A stretch of 64,000 bases of DNA from Pseudoglutamicibacter cumminsii (GCF_003143995.1 NZ_QFWG01000009.1:1-64000); one strand, 5' to 3'; shown: positions 35,031-44,445, counted from the first letter of the stretch. A program made the numbers and translations. The notes: a model not told the origin generated them from the letters alone.

Positions 35031-35358
35031 GGGTTCCCTTCCGTGATGATGCCGATGCGGCACGTGCTACGCCGCGGCCGTTGCGTTCGTGGTTGGTTGC
35101 GTTGGTGGTCAGCGCACGATGCGGCCCTAACGCAAGCAGGTCTGTTGCGTGGGTCACACCCTAGGCTCCATCTTGCCACCGGATGGTGCGCGGCGGAAAG
35201 CTGAAGCGGGCTCGCGCGGCGGAAAGCTGAGGCCGGGGTGCGCCGCTGGCGCCCGTGCCCGCGGTCTCGGCACGGCAGTCGCGTTCGCACCCCTCTCGCC
35301 GCGCGCCGACCTAAACTCCGTCAAGATTCTGGACAGCTCGGGTTCGCCGTGATGTCAT
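35031..35358. other. Divergent promoter region with 17-bp direct repeats
   Basis: About 330 bp between the glutaryl-CoA dehydrogenase and CoA-transferase genes. It holds two copies of GCGCGGCGGAAAGCTGA (35188-35204 and 35214-35230), 26 bp apart, which could be regulator sites for the divergent set. No gene is visible. Confidence 0.5.
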
Positions 35359-36561
35359 GTGACTATGCTCACATCAGGTGTAGGTCAGGTTCTGGGCCGC
35401 GACGCGGCCCAGAATGTAGGTCAGGTTCAGGGCCCTCTGGAGGGTCTCGTCGTCGCGGATTTCACCCGTATTCTTGCGGGTCCGTACGCGACGATGCTTC
35501 TCGCTGACCTCGGCGCGACCGTCATCAAGGTTGAGTCTCCCAGCGGTGACGACACCCGCACGTGGCAACCCCCGGCCCGCGACGGCGAAGCCACCTACTA
35601 CCTGGGCGTCAACCGCAACAAGCATGCAATCGCCCTGAACCTCAAAGACCAACACGACCTCGAAACCGCCCACCGCATCGTCGCCAAAGCCGACGTTTTC
35701 ATGGAGAATTTCCGTCCCGGCGGCCTCAAGCAATTCGGCCTCGACCCGCAGAGCGTCCGAGACAAGCACCCGCACGTCGTCCACGCGAGCATCACGGGTT
35801 TCGGTTCCCGCGGTGGCGCGGACATGCCCGGCTACGACCTGTTGGCTCAAGCGACCTCGGGCTTCATGTCCCTCACCGGCGAACCTGACGGCGACCCGCA
35901 GCGCGGCGGCGTCGCGATCTTCGACATCATGGCCGGCCTTCACGCAGCCGTCGGCGTCCTTGCCGCCCTCCGCCAGCGCGAACACACGGGCCGCGGCCAG
36001 CACATCGAAGTCAACCTCCTGAGTTCCGCGCTGTCGGGGCTGGCGAATCAAACCTCGGGCTTCGTCGGCGCGGGCGCGGTCCCGTTCCGCATGGGCAACG
36101 ACCACCCGAGCCTGTTCCCGTACGGCCCGTTCATGTGCGCCGACCGGCATGTGGTGATTTGCGTAGGCAACGACCGCCAGTTCACGCTGCTCGCCAAGGT
36201 GCTCGGCGCGCCAGAGCTCGCGGAGAACGAGGATTACGCAACGATGCCCGCCCGCAACCGCAACCGTGCTGCGTTGCGCCCCCTGCTTGAACAGCAGCTC
36301 GCCCGCGCCACGGCCGACGAGTGGGCCGCAACCTTCCGCGAGGTAGGGCTGCCGGCGTCGCCGATCCTTGGGGTCGACGAGGGTGTTGCTTTCGCTGATT
36401 CGCTCGGCTTGGACCCGGTGATGACGCCGGAAGGCAATCCCGATGGGGTGCCTACGGTGCGTACGCCGCTGTGGCTTTCAGACGCGGAGCCTGCATATCG
36501 CAAGGAGCCGCCACGGATAGATGAGGATCGTGATGCAATCTTGGCGTGGCTCAAAGACTAG
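35359..36561 (+). CDS. Class III (CaiB/BaiF) CoA-transferase, probably dicarboxylate-specific
   Basis: Transfers CoA between acids, 400 residues. Motifs: VVADFTRILAGPYATMLLAD and VIKVESPSGDDTR at the N-terminus, AIALNLKD, MENFRPG, GYDLLAQATSGFMSLTGEPD with the catalytic Asp of GYD, and RGQHIEVNLLSSAL. Next to glutaryl-CoA dehydrogenase the best guess is succinyl-CoA:glutarate CoA-transferase, as in the SUGCT branch; this is inference. The first 25 residues are odd: they come from a 14-bp direct repeat and a perfect hairpin (35379-35428). Start GTG 35359 or ATG 35365; neither has a good ribosome site. Confidence 0.85.
   Translation: MTMLTSGVGQVLGRDAAQNVGQVQGPLEGLVVADFTRILAGPYATMLLADLGATVIKVESPSGDDTRTWQPPARDGEATYYLGVNRNKHAIALNLKDQHDLETAHRIVAKADVFMENFRPGGLKQFGLDPQSVRDKHPHVVHASITGFGSRGGADMPGYDLLAQATSGFMSLTGEPDGDPQRGGVAIFDIMAGLHAAVGVLAALRQREHTGRGQHIEVNLLSSALSGLANQTSGFVGAGAVPFRMGNDHPSLFPYGPFMCADRHVVICVGNDRQFTLLAKVLGAPELAENEDYATMPARNRNRAALRPLLEQQLARATADEWAATFREVGLPASPILGVDEGVAFADSLGLDPVMTPEGNPDGVPTVRTPLWLSDAEPAYRKEPPRIDEDRDAILAWLKD
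35379..35428 (+). repeat. 14-bp direct repeat flanking a perfect 11-bp hairpin
   Basis: TGTAGGTCAGGTTC occurs at 35379-35392 and 35415-35428. Between them TTCTGGGCCGC (35390-35400) and its complement (35404-35414) form a perfect hairpin with a 3-base loop. The spacing of 36 bp keeps the reading frame, so the protein repeats GVGQV. It may be a leader regulatory element or a small insertion at the gene start. Confidence 0.6.
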
Positions 36562-37969
36562 CCGCGCCACAGATAAGCCGGCGCCGGAACGCACGCGGCA
36601 AGCCCGTAAAGCGGGTTTCGCGGCGTTCATCGGCACGACCATCGAATGGTACGACTTCTACACGTATTCAACCGCGGCCGCTCTCGTCCTGGGGCCGCTG
36701 TTTTTCCCGGGGGAGCTCGGTGTCCTCGCGTCTTTCGCGACGTTCTGGGCTGGCTTCCTCGCCCGCCCGCTCGGCGGCGTGATCTTCGGCCACTGGGGTG
36801 ACACGTTTGGCCGCAAGAACGCCCTCATCACAACGCTGTTGCTCATGGGCGGGTGCACTACCGCGATCGGTTTGCTTCCAACCTACGACGTGGTGGGCTG
36901 GTGGGCGCCGGTAGCCCTGGTTGTTCTGCGGCTGGTGCAGGGCGTTGCGATGGGCGGCGAATGGGGCGGTGCCGTGGTGCTCGCCGCGGAGCACGCCCCT
37001 GGCAACCGGGGGATTCTGTATGCTGCGTTCGCGCAACAAGGCTCCCCGGCGGGCAACCTGTGCGCCTCCGGTATGTGGCTTCTGGTTGCGATGCTTCCCG
37101 ACGACGCGTTCTTCACGTGGGGCTGGCGCATCCCGTTCCTGGTTTCTGCCGCACTCGTGGCGATAGGCCTGTGGATCAGGGTTTCCGTCGAGGAATCCCC
37201 GGCGATGATGCGCGGCAACCTCCACCGCCACGATGACGACCTCAACGCCGCTCCCGCCCGCGCCTCACGCGCCGGCAAGTCGGCTGCCTCCGCCGCCACC
37301 GCAACCAAGCCTGCACCAGACCGCAACAAGCGCGCTCGCCGCGAGGCCCCCATCGTGACTTTGTTCCGGGAGCATAAGGCGATGGTTCTCTGGGGCGTGG
37401 GCGCGAGTGTTTTGGCGACCACGGTCACGTATTTCAAGGCCACGCTCGCGCTGTCGTGGGCCACGGATGCGGGCTTGTTCACGCGGCAGGGTTTCCTTGC
37501 TATGGTCACGGCGGCTTTGGTGGTTCAGTTCTGTGTTCAGCCGCTGGGTGCTCTGTTGGTGCATCGTGCGAAGGAGCGCGGCCGCGTCCGCCGTACGGTC
37601 GCCGCGATGCTGATCCCTGAGATCGTGTTGCTCCCGCTCATGTTCGTTCTGATCAGCACGGGCAACCCTGCGCTTGCGGTCACAGGGATTTTCGCGGTCA
37701 CGATCCCGCACGCGCTGTATTTCTCGGCGCTCGCGGGCTTGCTCTCGGAGTCATTCCCGCCCGAGGTCCGGTACACGGGCATTTCGTTGAGCTATCAGGT
37801 CGCCTCGTCGGTGTTCTCGGGTTCGGCGCCGCTCATCGGGTCCGCGATGCTCACGATGACCAGCGGGCACATCTGGCCTGTTGCTGTGATGGCGTCGTCG
37901 TTCGCCGTGTTGACGTTGGTTTCGGCTCTCAAGCTGTGTGGGTCTGGGATTGATAGAATCAGCGAGTAA
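36533..37969 (+). CDS. MHS-type major facilitator transporter (dicarboxylate or related acid importer)
   Basis: Proton symporter with 12 predicted helices, 478 residues, metabolite:H+ symporter family (KgtP, ProP, ShiA). FIGTTIEWYDFYTYSTAAAL is the family N-terminal signature; RPLGGVIFGHWGDTFGRKNA is the loop 2-3 MFS motif; LRLVQGVAMGGEWGGAVVLA is diagnostic of MHS. A long basic cytoplasmic insert (about 230-275) separates the halves. Start ATG 36533 has AGGA five bases upstream and overlaps the end of the CoA-transferase gene, so they are co-translated. Glutarate or another dicarboxylate is the likely substrate, from context only. Confidence 0.87.
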   Translation: MQSWRGSKTSRATDKPAPERTRQARKAGFAAFIGTTIEWYDFYTYSTAAALVLGPLFFPGELGVLASFATFWAGFLARPLGGVIFGHWGDTFGRKNALITTLLLMGGCTTAIGLLPTYDVVGWWAPVALVVLRLVQGVAMGGEWGGAVVLAAEHAPGNRGILYAAFAQQGSPAGNLCASGMWLLVAMLPDDAFFTWGWRIPFLVSAALVAIGLWIRVSVEESPAMMRGNLHRHDDDLNAAPARASRAGKSAASAATATKPAPDRNKRARREAPIVTLFREHKAMVLWGVGASVLATTVTYFKATLALSWATDAGLFTRQGFLAMVTAALVVQFCVQPLGALLVHRAKERGRVRRTVAAMLIPEIVLLPLMFVLISTGNPALAVTGIFAVTIPHALYFSALAGLLSESFPPEVRYTGISLSYQVASSVFSGSAPLIGSAMLTMTSGHIWPVAVMASSFAVLTLVSALKLCGSGIDRISE

Positions 37970-37972
37970 GAC

Positions 37973-38018
37973 CCTCAGTCGAAAGCGCGCGCTGGAGCGT
38001 GCGCCGACGATGAGGGTG
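37973..38018 (+). terminator. Possible hairpin between MHS transporter and purA
   Basis: ACCCTCA and TGAGGGT enclose a second GC-rich stem (GCGCGC/GCGTGC-like), four bases after the transporter stop. There is no long T-run, so it is a weak terminator or part of the purA leader. Confidence 0.45.
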
Positions 38019-38064
38019 TTTCCCTGCCAACGCACTAGAGCACATGTGCGCGAGGAGTAGATGC

Positions 38065-39366
38065 ATGCCGGCCGTCGTTATTGTTGGCGCCCAGTGGGGC
38101 GATGAAGGCAAAGGCAAAGCAACCGACCTGCTAGGTGGTCGTGTTGATTACGTTGTGAAGCCGAATGGCGGTAACAACGCGGGCCACACCGTTGTGGTGG
38201 GTGGTGAAAAGTATGAGCTCAAGCTCATCCCGGCAGGTATTTTGGCCCCGAACGTGATCCCTGTTTTGGGTAACGGTTGCGTTGTGAACCTTGAGGCGCT
38301 CTTCGAGGAGATCGATGCGCTTGAGGCCCGCGGCGCTGACACGTCGCGTTTGCGTGTTTCCGCGAACGCCCACTTGGTGGCCCCGTACCACCAGACGCTG
38401 GATAAGGTTACGGAACGCTTCTTGGGTAAGCGCGCGATCGGCACCACTGGCCGCGGCATCGGCCCAACCTACATGGATAAGATCGGCCGCCTCGGCATCC
38501 GTGTCCAGGACATCTTCGACGAATCGATCCTGCGTCAGAAGATCGAGGGCTCGCTGCGCCAGAAGAACGAACTCCTGGTCAAGGTGTATAACCGCCGCGC
38601 GGTGACGGTCGAGGAGATCGTCGAATACTTCCTGAGCTTCGCTGACCGCTTGCGCCCGATGGTGATCGACGCTGAGCTCGAACTCAATAAGGCGCTCGAT
38701 GAGGGCAAGGTCGTCCTCATGGAGGGCGGTCAGGCAACGTTCTTGGACGTCGACCACGGAACCTATCCGTTTGTGACCTCTTCGAACCCGACCGCCGGCG
38801 GCGCGTCCGTGGGTGCGGGCATCGGCCCGACCCGCATCCAGCGTTCGATCGGCATCATCAAGGCCTACACGACCCGCGTGGGTGCCGGCCCGTTCCCGAC
38901 CGAGCTGTTCGACGACATGGGCGAACGCCTGCGCACCGTGGGTGGCGAGTTCGGCGTCAACACTGGCCGTCCGCGCCGCACCGGCTGGTACGACGCCGTG
39001 ATGGCTCGCTACGCGTCCCGCGTCAACGGCTTCACCGACTACTTCCTGACCAAACTCGACGTTTTGACCGGCATCGAGAAGATCCCTGTGTGCGTCGCGT
39101 ACGACGTCGACGGCGTGCGCCACGACGAAGTCCCGATGACGCAGTCGGAATTCCACCACGCTAAGCCGATCTTCGAATACTTCGACGGCTGGACCGAGGA
39201 CATTTCGAGCGCCCGCACGCTCGATGACCTCCCGGAAAACGCGCGTAAGTACGTCAAGGCGCTCGAGGAGATGTCGGGCTGCCGCTTCTCCACGATCGGC
39301 GTGGGTCCGGACCGTGACGCGACCATCGTCGTGCGCGACCTGATCGGCCCGGTTGAGGACAACTGA
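38065..39366 (+). CDS. purA: Adenylosuccinate synthetase
   Basis: First committed step from IMP to AMP: IMP, aspartate and GTP give adenylosuccinate. It is 433 residues, full length. The P-loop-like [11 protein letters not shown] (residues 8-18), [20 protein letters not shown], the catalytic His in [25 protein letters not shown] (IMP binding), [20 protein letters not shown] and [12 protein letters not shown] are diagnostic. GAGGAG lies before ATG 38065; the longer frame starting at 38044 adds seven unsupported residues. It is followed by a hairpin terminator. Confidence 0.97.
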   Translation: MPAVVIVGAQWGDEGKGKATDLLGGRVDYVVKPNGGNNAGHTVVVGGEKYELKLIPAGILAPNVIPVLGNGCVVNLEALFEEIDALEARGADTSRLRVSANAHLVAPYHQTLDKVTERFLGKRAIGTTGRGIGPTYMDKIGRLGIRVQDIFDESILRQKIEGSLRQKNELLVKVYNRRAVTVEEIVEYFLSFADRLRPMVIDAELELNKALDEGKVVLMEGGQATFLDVDHGTYPFVTSSNPTAGGASVGAGIGPTRIQRSIGIIKAYTTRVGAGPFPTELFDDMGERLRTVGGEFGVNTGRPRRTGWYDAVMARYASRVNGFTDYFLTKLDVLTGIEKIPVCVAYDVDGVRHDEVPMTQSEFHHAKPIFEYFDGWTEDISSARTLDDLPENARKYVKALEEMSGCRFSTIGVGPDRDATIVVRDLIGPVEDN

Positions 39367-39409
39367 CCCCATCGGGTCTTGAAAAAGACCGTTACTAACA
39401 TGTGAAGCC

Positions 39410-39441
39410 AGCGTGCATAGAGCGTTTGTTCTATGCACGCT
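39410..39441 (+). terminator. Hairpin terminator after purA
   Basis: A perfect 12-bp stem (AGCGTGCATAGA with TCTATGCACGCT) and an 8-base loop, 43 bases after the purA stop. A smaller GGTCTT/AAGACC hairpin lies just before it (39375-39390). Confidence 0.75.
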
Positions 39442-39507
39442 GTGCTTTACCCCTGAGTGTGTAGAGTAGGCCTCACACCGCTTGTTGCAGACAGCAAGGA
39501 GAACGCG

Positions 39508-40308
39508 ATGAAGATTTCCGTTGGCCAGTTCAGCCCGACCGCCGATGTCTTCGAGAACCTCGAAACACTGGATAAGTTGGCGCGGCAGGCCGCCTCTGAG
39601 AAGGCGGACATGATCGTGTTCCCAGAGGAATCGATGCTGTCGCTGGTTCAGGCTGGCGATGATTTCGCTGACCTTGTTGAGAAGGGCTGGGAGCGTTTCG
39701 CCCGCCAGGTTGGCCTGATCGCGGCGAGCCACGGCATCGCTGTTGTGGTGGGCGGCTATGAACCGAATGAGAACGGCAAGCCGTACAACACGCTTCTGGC
39801 TGTGGATGCGCATGGCGCGGAGCTAGAGACGTACCGCAAGATCCACTTGTATGACGCGTTCACGTTCAAGGAATCGAACCGTATTTCGGCTGGCGACCCG
39901 TCCCAGGTTGCGACGTTCAAGTACGGGAACCTGACGTTCGGAATGATGACGTGCTACGACGTCCGTTTCCCTGAGCTCGCCCGCAACCTCGCCCTGGCTG
40001 GCGCTGATGTTCTGCTGGTTCCGGCTGCGTGGTACAAGGGCGAGAACAAGATTGACCACTGGCAGACGCTTCTGAAGGCTCGGGCCGTGGAGAACACGGT
40101 GTGGGTTGTCGCCGCCGGTACGGCGTCGAATCAGACGATCGGCTACTCGGTCATTCTGGATCCGTTGGCGCAGCCTGTCGCTTACCTCGAGGACGAGCCG
40201 TACGGCTTGGTCACGGGCAAGGTCGGCCGCAAGAAGCTCAAGAACGTGCGCGAATACTTGCCGGTTCTTGAGAACCGCCGCCTAGGGGTCGATGCGCCAA
40301 AGGCCTGA
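39508..40308 (+). CDS. Carbon-nitrogen hydrolase (nitrilase superfamily)
   Basis: Cytoplasmic amidase-type enzyme, 266 residues, with the catalytic triad Glu40 (VFPEES), Lys111 (YRKIHLYDAF) and Cys149 (MMTCYDVRFPELARNLAL). The order and spacing match the Nit2/omega-amidase-like and actinobacterial amidohydrolase branch. The substrate is not determined; deaminated glutamine or related omega-amides are common for this branch. AAGGAG lies before ATG 39508; an open frame upstream adds 17 unrelated residues and is rejected. It ends before an inverted repeat shared with the convergent corA. Confidence 0.9.
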   Translation: MKISVGQFSPTADVFENLETLDKLARQAASEKADMIVFPEESMLSLVQAGDDFADLVEKGWERFARQVGLIAASHGIAVVVGGYEPNENGKPYNTLLAVDAHGAELETYRKIHLYDAFTFKESNRISAGDPSQVATFKYGNLTFGMMTCYDVRFPELARNLALAGADVLLVPAAWYKGENKIDHWQTLLKARAVENTVWVVAAGTASNQTIGYSVILDPLAQPVAYLEDEPYGLVTGKVGRKKLKNVREYLPVLENRRLGVDAPKA

Positions 40309-40329
40309 TCGCTGACCACAGGCTTGATT

Positions 40330-40380
40330 GCTGACCGCGGGCTAGCCGCGGCGTCGGCCTGCCCGGCCCGCGGGGTCAGC
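40330..40380. terminator. Bidirectional GC-rich hairpin between the nitrilase-family gene and corA
   Basis: GCTGACC with GGTCAGC, extended by GCGGGC/GCCCGC with a two-base bulge, spans the gap between two convergent genes. Confidence 0.65.
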
Positions 40381-40415
40381 TGGCTTAAGGACTCAGCGCC
40401 GCGCGGGCGGCGCCG

Positions 40416-41522
40416 CTACATCCAGTCTTTCTTTTTGAAGACGATGAACAGGAACGCCGCGAACCCGAACATCGCTGCGAGCGCGAGCGGGTAGCCGAAG
40501 CTCCATTCGAGTTCGGGCATGTTGGTGAAGTTCATGCCGTAGATCGCGCCGATGAGCGTGGGCGCAAAGATGATAGCCGCCCAGCCGGAGATCTTCTTCA
40601 TGTCTTCGTTTTGCCGCTGCGAAACGAGCGTCGCATTGACCTGCAGGATCTGGTTCAGAGCGTCGCGTAGTTCGGCGATGTCCGGGATGATCTGTGATAA
40701 GTGGTCGGAGACGTCGTCGAGGTACATCCGCAGTTCGGCGTCGGTCCCGTACCGGGTAGTACCGATCAACAGGCGGCGGATCACGGTCGCCAAGCCGTTA
40801 GACATTTGGCGTAGCTCGATGATCTCGCGGGACAAGCGGTAAATGCGCTCGGCAGCCGCAGGGTCACCTGAGAACACCTGCCGCTCAATTTCCTCTTTGT
40901 CAGTCTCGAGGCCACGCAGCACGGGGCCGTATCCGTCAACAACCGCATCGAGCACTGCGTGCAACACGGCTTCAGGGCCGTGCTGGAGGAGCTCGTTTTG
41001 TTCGCCGAAGCGGTGCTCAAGCCGGAAGCCTTTCGCCTGCCACGCACGCACCGCCGCCTGGTCCTGACACAGAACCGCCACCTGGTTGCCTCGCATCAAG
41101 AGGTTGAACTCGCCGAACACGACCTCTTCGATGTCGTCCTGATACGCGACGGAGTGGGTCACGACGAACAAGGTGTCACCTTGCCGTTCCGCTTTAGCGC
41201 GTTGCGACGGCGCCTGCAGATCCTCGAGCAACAGCGGGTGCAGATCCCAGGCTTCGGCGAGCTCTTCGATCTGCTGATCGGTCGGCTTATCCATCGAGAT
41301 CACGACGATCTGGTCAGGGTGCTCCTCGGAGTACTTGCCTGCAGTCTCGATGGTGTGGGCGCCGGTCAGCGGGAACGCGCCTTCGCTGTCGAAAGAGACA
41401 GCACGGATGTTGTCCTTCGGCACGTGAGGGGTCCGGGAAGCAACAGGGGTGCGCTTATGACTCGAACGCCCCGGGAGAGGGGGCAGGCCGAGCTTGGAGC
41501 GAATCTTGTTGCGTGCAGACAT
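40416..41522 (-). CDS. corA: CorA-family magnesium/cobalt transporter
   Basis: Pentameric divalent-cation channel, 368 residues. The long cytoplasmic domain (about 1-300) includes the coiled stalk helix; two C-terminal membrane helices flank the invariant YGMNFTNMPEL, whose GMN is the selectivity signature. The protein ends with a basic tail FKKKDWM as usual. The start ATG at 41522 gives a basic N-terminus (MSARNKIRSKLGLPPLPGRS); the longest frame adds 30 residues from the intergenic region and is rejected. The ribosome site (GAGGC) is close and weak. Confidence 0.93.
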   Translation of the reverse strand: MSARNKIRSKLGLPPLPGRSSHKRTPVASRTPHVPKDNIRAVSFDSEGAFPLTGAHTIETAGKYSEEHPDQIVVISMDKPTDQQIEELAEAWDLHPLLLEDLQAPSQRAKAERQGDTLFVVTHSVAYQDDIEEVVFGEFNLLMRGNQVAVLCQDQAAVRAWQAKGFRLEHRFGEQNELLQHGPEAVLHAVLDAVVDGYGPVLRGLETDKEEIERQVFSGDPAAAERIYRLSREIIELRQMSNGLATVIRRLLIGTTRYGTDAELRMYLDDVSDHLSQIIPDIAELRDALNQILQVNATLVSQRQNEDMKKISGWAAIIFAPTLIGAIYGMNFTNMPELEWSFGYPLALAAMFGFAAFLFIVFKKKDWM

Positions 41523-41621
41523 GCCTCTATTCTGGCACCAGTTCCGGCGGTTTCTCGTCAGCACGCCGCACGGTGAGGCCTGCAACACCGACTGTGAACC
41601 GCGCCGCGGCAACCGCGGCCG

Positions 41622-42134
41622 TTACGCGCGCAACTGTCGCTTCGAGGAGATGACCCCGGTGTCGAAGCCTGCGAGGTGGAGCCCGCCGTGGAAGCGTGCG
41701 TGCTCGATCTTGATGCACCGGTTCATCACAGCAGCGAGTCCGCCGGCCTCCGCGATGCGGGCCGCTTCCTCGTTCCACAGGCCGAGCTGCGCCCAGAACA
41801 CCTTCGCGCCCACGCGCACGGCGTCCTCAGCCACGCTCGGGAGGTCTTCGTTGCGGCGGAACGCAACCACGACGTCGGGCACCTCTGGCAGGTCATCGAG
41901 GCTTGGATAGACCGGCTCACCCAACAGCTCGGTGGCTCGCGGGTTGATGAAGTACAGCTTGTACGGCGCGGAAGACTGCAGGTAGGTCGCCACGAAGTAC
42001 GCGGCACGCGCAGGGTTCGTGGAGGCGCCGACGATCGCAACGCTCTTCGCGGCACGCAACAGGTTCAGCCGCTGCGGGGCGGACGGGCCAACCCACGTGC
42101 TATTCGCTTCAGTAGTGGCGGTTTCGTTGCTCAT
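41622..42134 (-). CDS. CoA-binding domain protein (YccU-like)
   Basis: A 170-residue Rossmann protein of the CoA-binding domain family: SVAIVGASTNPARAAYFVAT near the N-terminus, YFINPRATELLGEPVYPSLD, DVVVAFRRNEDLPSVAEDAV and FWAQLGLWNEEAARIAEAGG. The ATG overlaps the metY stop by one base (TAATG), so the two are co-translated and share the SAM riboswitch upstream of metY. Homologues often follow O-acetylhomoserine sulfhydrylase genes, which suggests a link with sulfur or acyl-CoA status. No direct function is established. Confidence 0.88.
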   Translation of the reverse strand: MSNETATTEANSTWVGPSAPQRLNLLRAAKSVAIVGASTNPARAAYFVATYLQSSAPYKLYFINPRATELLGEPVYPSLDDLPEVPDVVVAFRRNEDLPSVAEDAVRVGAKVFWAQLGLWNEEAARIAEAGGLAAVMNRCIKIEHARFHGGLHLAGFDTGVISSKRQLRA

Positions 42135-43450
42135 TACGCTTCCTCCCCGTTCGCGGCACCGTTCACGGCGGCTTCCAACGCTTGGTCGAGGTCCCAGATG
42201 ATGTCTTCAACATCCTCAAGACCCACCGAAATACGGATCAGGTCTTCACCGATCCCGCCAGCAACGAGCTGTTCGGCGCTGAGCTGTTGGTGCGTCGTGG
42301 ACGCCGGATGCAACACGAGGGTCTTCGCGTCGCCGATGTTAGCCAGGTGGCTGGCCAGCTGCAGGTTCGCGATGAACTCAGCCCCGACGTCGCGCCCACC
42401 CTTGACGCCAAAGCTGAACACGGAACCGACGCCGTTCGGCAGCAGCTGCTTGCCGCGCTCGTGGTAGGCGTGGTCTTCGAGGCCGGCGTAGGAGACCCAC
42501 TCGACGCGGTCGTCGTTAGCGAGCCACTGCGCTACCTTGCGGGCGTTGGCGATGTGCGCGTCCATGCGCTGCGGCAGGGTTTCGATGCCGATGAGCAGCT
42601 GCCACGCGGACTGCGGCGCCAGGGACGCGCCGATGTCACGCAACTGTTCGTTGCGCAGCTTCGTCAGGAAACCGTACTCGCCGAAGTTGCCCCACCACGA
42701 TAAGTCGCCGTAGGAAGGGACCGGTTCGGTCATGGACGGGAAGTTGCCGTTGCCCCAGTTGAAACGGCCGGATTCAACGACGACGCCGCCCAGCGTGGTT
42801 CCGTGGCCGCCCAGGAATTTGGTGGCTGAGTGGATCACGATGTCCGCGCCGTGCTCGAGCGGACGGAAAATGTACGGCGGGGTCAGGGTTGAGTCCACAA
42901 CGAGCGGGATGCCGTGTTCGTGGGCGAGGGCGCCGAGGCCCTCGATGTCGGTGATGACCCCGGACGGGTTCGCTACGACTTCGGTGTAGAGGACCTTGGT
43001 GTTCGGCTGGATCGCGGCGGCGAAATCCTCGACCTCGGTCGAGTCGATGAACGTGGTCTCTACACCGAAGCGGCGCAGCGTGACGTCGAGCTGCGTTACG
43101 GTTCCGCCGTAGAGCTTCGAGGACGCGACCACGTGATCGCCGGCTTGGCACAGCGCGGCGAACGTGATGAACTCAGCGGCCATACCCGAGGACGTCGCAA
43201 CCGCGCCGATACCGCCCTCAAGCGAAGCCACGCGCTCCTCGAACGCCGCGACCGTAGGGTTAGCGATACGCGAATACACGTTCCCGTACTTTTGCAGCGC
43301 GAACAGCGTTGCCGCATCGTCCGCGTTTTCAAACACGAACGACGTCGTGTTGTACAGCGGGACAGCACGCGAACCGTGCTCCGAATCAGGGGTGGCACCC
43401 GCGTGCAGAGCGCGGGTACGGAAACCGAATTGACGGTCGGCAGAAGACAT
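42134..43450 (-). CDS. metY: O-acetylhomoserine aminocarboxypropyltransferase (sulfhydrylase)
   Basis: PLP enzyme that makes homocysteine from O-acetylhomoserine and sulfide, 438 residues. The Cys/Met-metabolism fold shows GNVYSRIANPTVAAFEERVA, TSSGMAAEFITFAAL, KLYGGTVTQLDVTLRRFGVE and the PLP lysine Lys211 in IHSATKFLGGHGTTLGGVVV. The MetY branch is indicated by its length and by LTPPYIFRPLEHGADIV. AAGGAG lies before the ATG. An S-box SAM riboswitch sits immediately upstream, so expression should fall when SAM is abundant. Confidence 0.95.
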   Translation of the reverse strand: MSSADRQFGFRTRALHAGATPDSEHGSRAVPLYNTTSFVFENADDAATLFALQKYGNVYSRIANPTVAAFEERVASLEGGIGAVATSSGMAAEFITFAALCQAGDHVVASSKLYGGTVTQLDVTLRRFGVETTFIDSTEVEDFAAAIQPNTKVLYTEVVANPSGVITDIEGLGALAHEHGIPLVVDSTLTPPYIFRPLEHGADIVIHSATKFLGGHGTTLGGVVVESGRFNWGNGNFPSMTEPVPSYGDLSWWGNFGEYGFLTKLRNEQLRDIGASLAPQSAWQLLIGIETLPQRMDAHIANARKVAQWLANDDRVEWVSYAGLEDHAYHERGKQLLPNGVGSVFSFGVKGGRDVGAEFIANLQLASHLANIGDAKTLVLHPASTTHQQLSAEQLVAGGIGEDLIRISVGLEDVEDIIWDLDQALEAAVNGAANGEEA

Positions 43451-43465
43451 GGAACTCCTTTAACT

Positions 43466-43564
43466 CCATCGATCCCGGCATGAGCACCATTCGCTGCAGC
43501 GGTGGCGCTGCGTCGATGGTTGCTGCGGTGTCACAGGGCCAGGTCCCTCGACCGCTCTAGATGG
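43466..43564 (-). promoter_or_regulatory. S-box SAM riboswitch upstream of metY
   Basis: Read on the minus strand: CCATC at the 5' end pairs with GATGG at the 3' end (P1); AGAGCGG, GAGGGACCTGGCCC, TGACACCGCAGCAACC and GGTGCTCATGCC follow in the S-box order. The AAGGAG of metY begins six bases after P1, so control of ribosome access is likely. Confidence 0.9.
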
Positions 43565-43693
43565 TCAGCCACCATTATGCGCACGCACCACAGCCAGGGC
43601 AAACGCGTATGACGTACTAAGGCGCGCAGGGAATGGTGCGGCATGGGTGGGCAGGGTCATCGCACGATGCGTGGCGCGGCTTAAGCTGGACGT

Positions 43694-44353
43694 ATGAGCA
43701 CGAGCCCACTTCAGATCCCCTCGCTTGCTTTGGTCCGGCATGGCCAGACCGACTGGAATAAGGAACGCCGTTTCCAGGGGAGTAGCGAGGTGCCACTCAA
43801 CGCAACCGGCATCGAACAGGCCCGCGCCGCCGCAGAAACCCTGCGAACTGATGCCGCATCACAATGGGGTAGCCCGTGGGACGTTATCCTCACCTCCCCG
43901 CAGCTCAGAGCACGCGAAACCGCTGAGATCATCGCTGAACACCTCGGGCTTGAGGCGCCGCGCGTCGTCGCCGGGCTCAAGGAACGCTCATACGGGCCCT
44001 ACGAGGGCCGCGCTTACGGCGACCTCGACAAAGAGACCTTCACCTATCTCTTCCCGGCGCACCTACCCAACGTCGAAGAGATCGAGGCCCGCGGTAAAGA
44101 GCTCGGAATTCTCGAAGGAGTCGAATCCTCGAAAGACGCCGGCCACCGGGCCGTAACAGCGCTCGCCGAAGCGCTCCAGGGCAACCCCGGCCAGCGCGTC
44201 ATCGCCGTATCCCACGGCTCGACCACCCGTTGTCTCCTCAACACCCTGGACGAGTGGAACATCAGCAACCCGGGCCTGAGCAACTGCGACATCCGCTACC
44301 TCACCCCAGCCCAAGAAGCCCACTTGCACCACATCCGGAACGCACTGCCCTAA
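43694..44353 (+). CDS. Histidine phosphatase family protein (phosphoglycerate-mutase-like)
   Basis: A 219-residue member of histidine phosphatase branch 1. The phospho-acceptor is His16 in LALVRHGQTDWN, followed by GSSEVPLNATGIEQARAAAE, TSPQLRARETAEII, the Glu-bearing LKERSYGPYEGRAYGDL and the second catalytic His in AVSHGSTTRCLLNTL. Likely a phosphatase on small metabolites, with no sign of the mutase-specific insert. The start ATG has a weak GGA upstream. It is divergent from metY, with the riboswitch region between. Confidence 0.88.
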   Translation: MSTSPLQIPSLALVRHGQTDWNKERRFQGSSEVPLNATGIEQARAAAETLRTDAASQWGSPWDVILTSPQLRARETAEIIAEHLGLEAPRVVAGLKERSYGPYEGRAYGDLDKETFTYLFPAHLPNVEEIEARGKELGILEGVESSKDAGHRAVTALAEALQGNPGQRVIAVSHGSTTRCLLNTLDEWNISNPGLSNCDIRYLTPAQEAHLHHIRNALP

Positions 44354-44445
44354 CTCGGCGCTGCGTCACGGCTCGGCGCTGCGTCACGGCCACCCACTAC
44401 ACTGGCTGTGACGCCGTTCACGGATGCAAGCCAAGGAATTCCATC

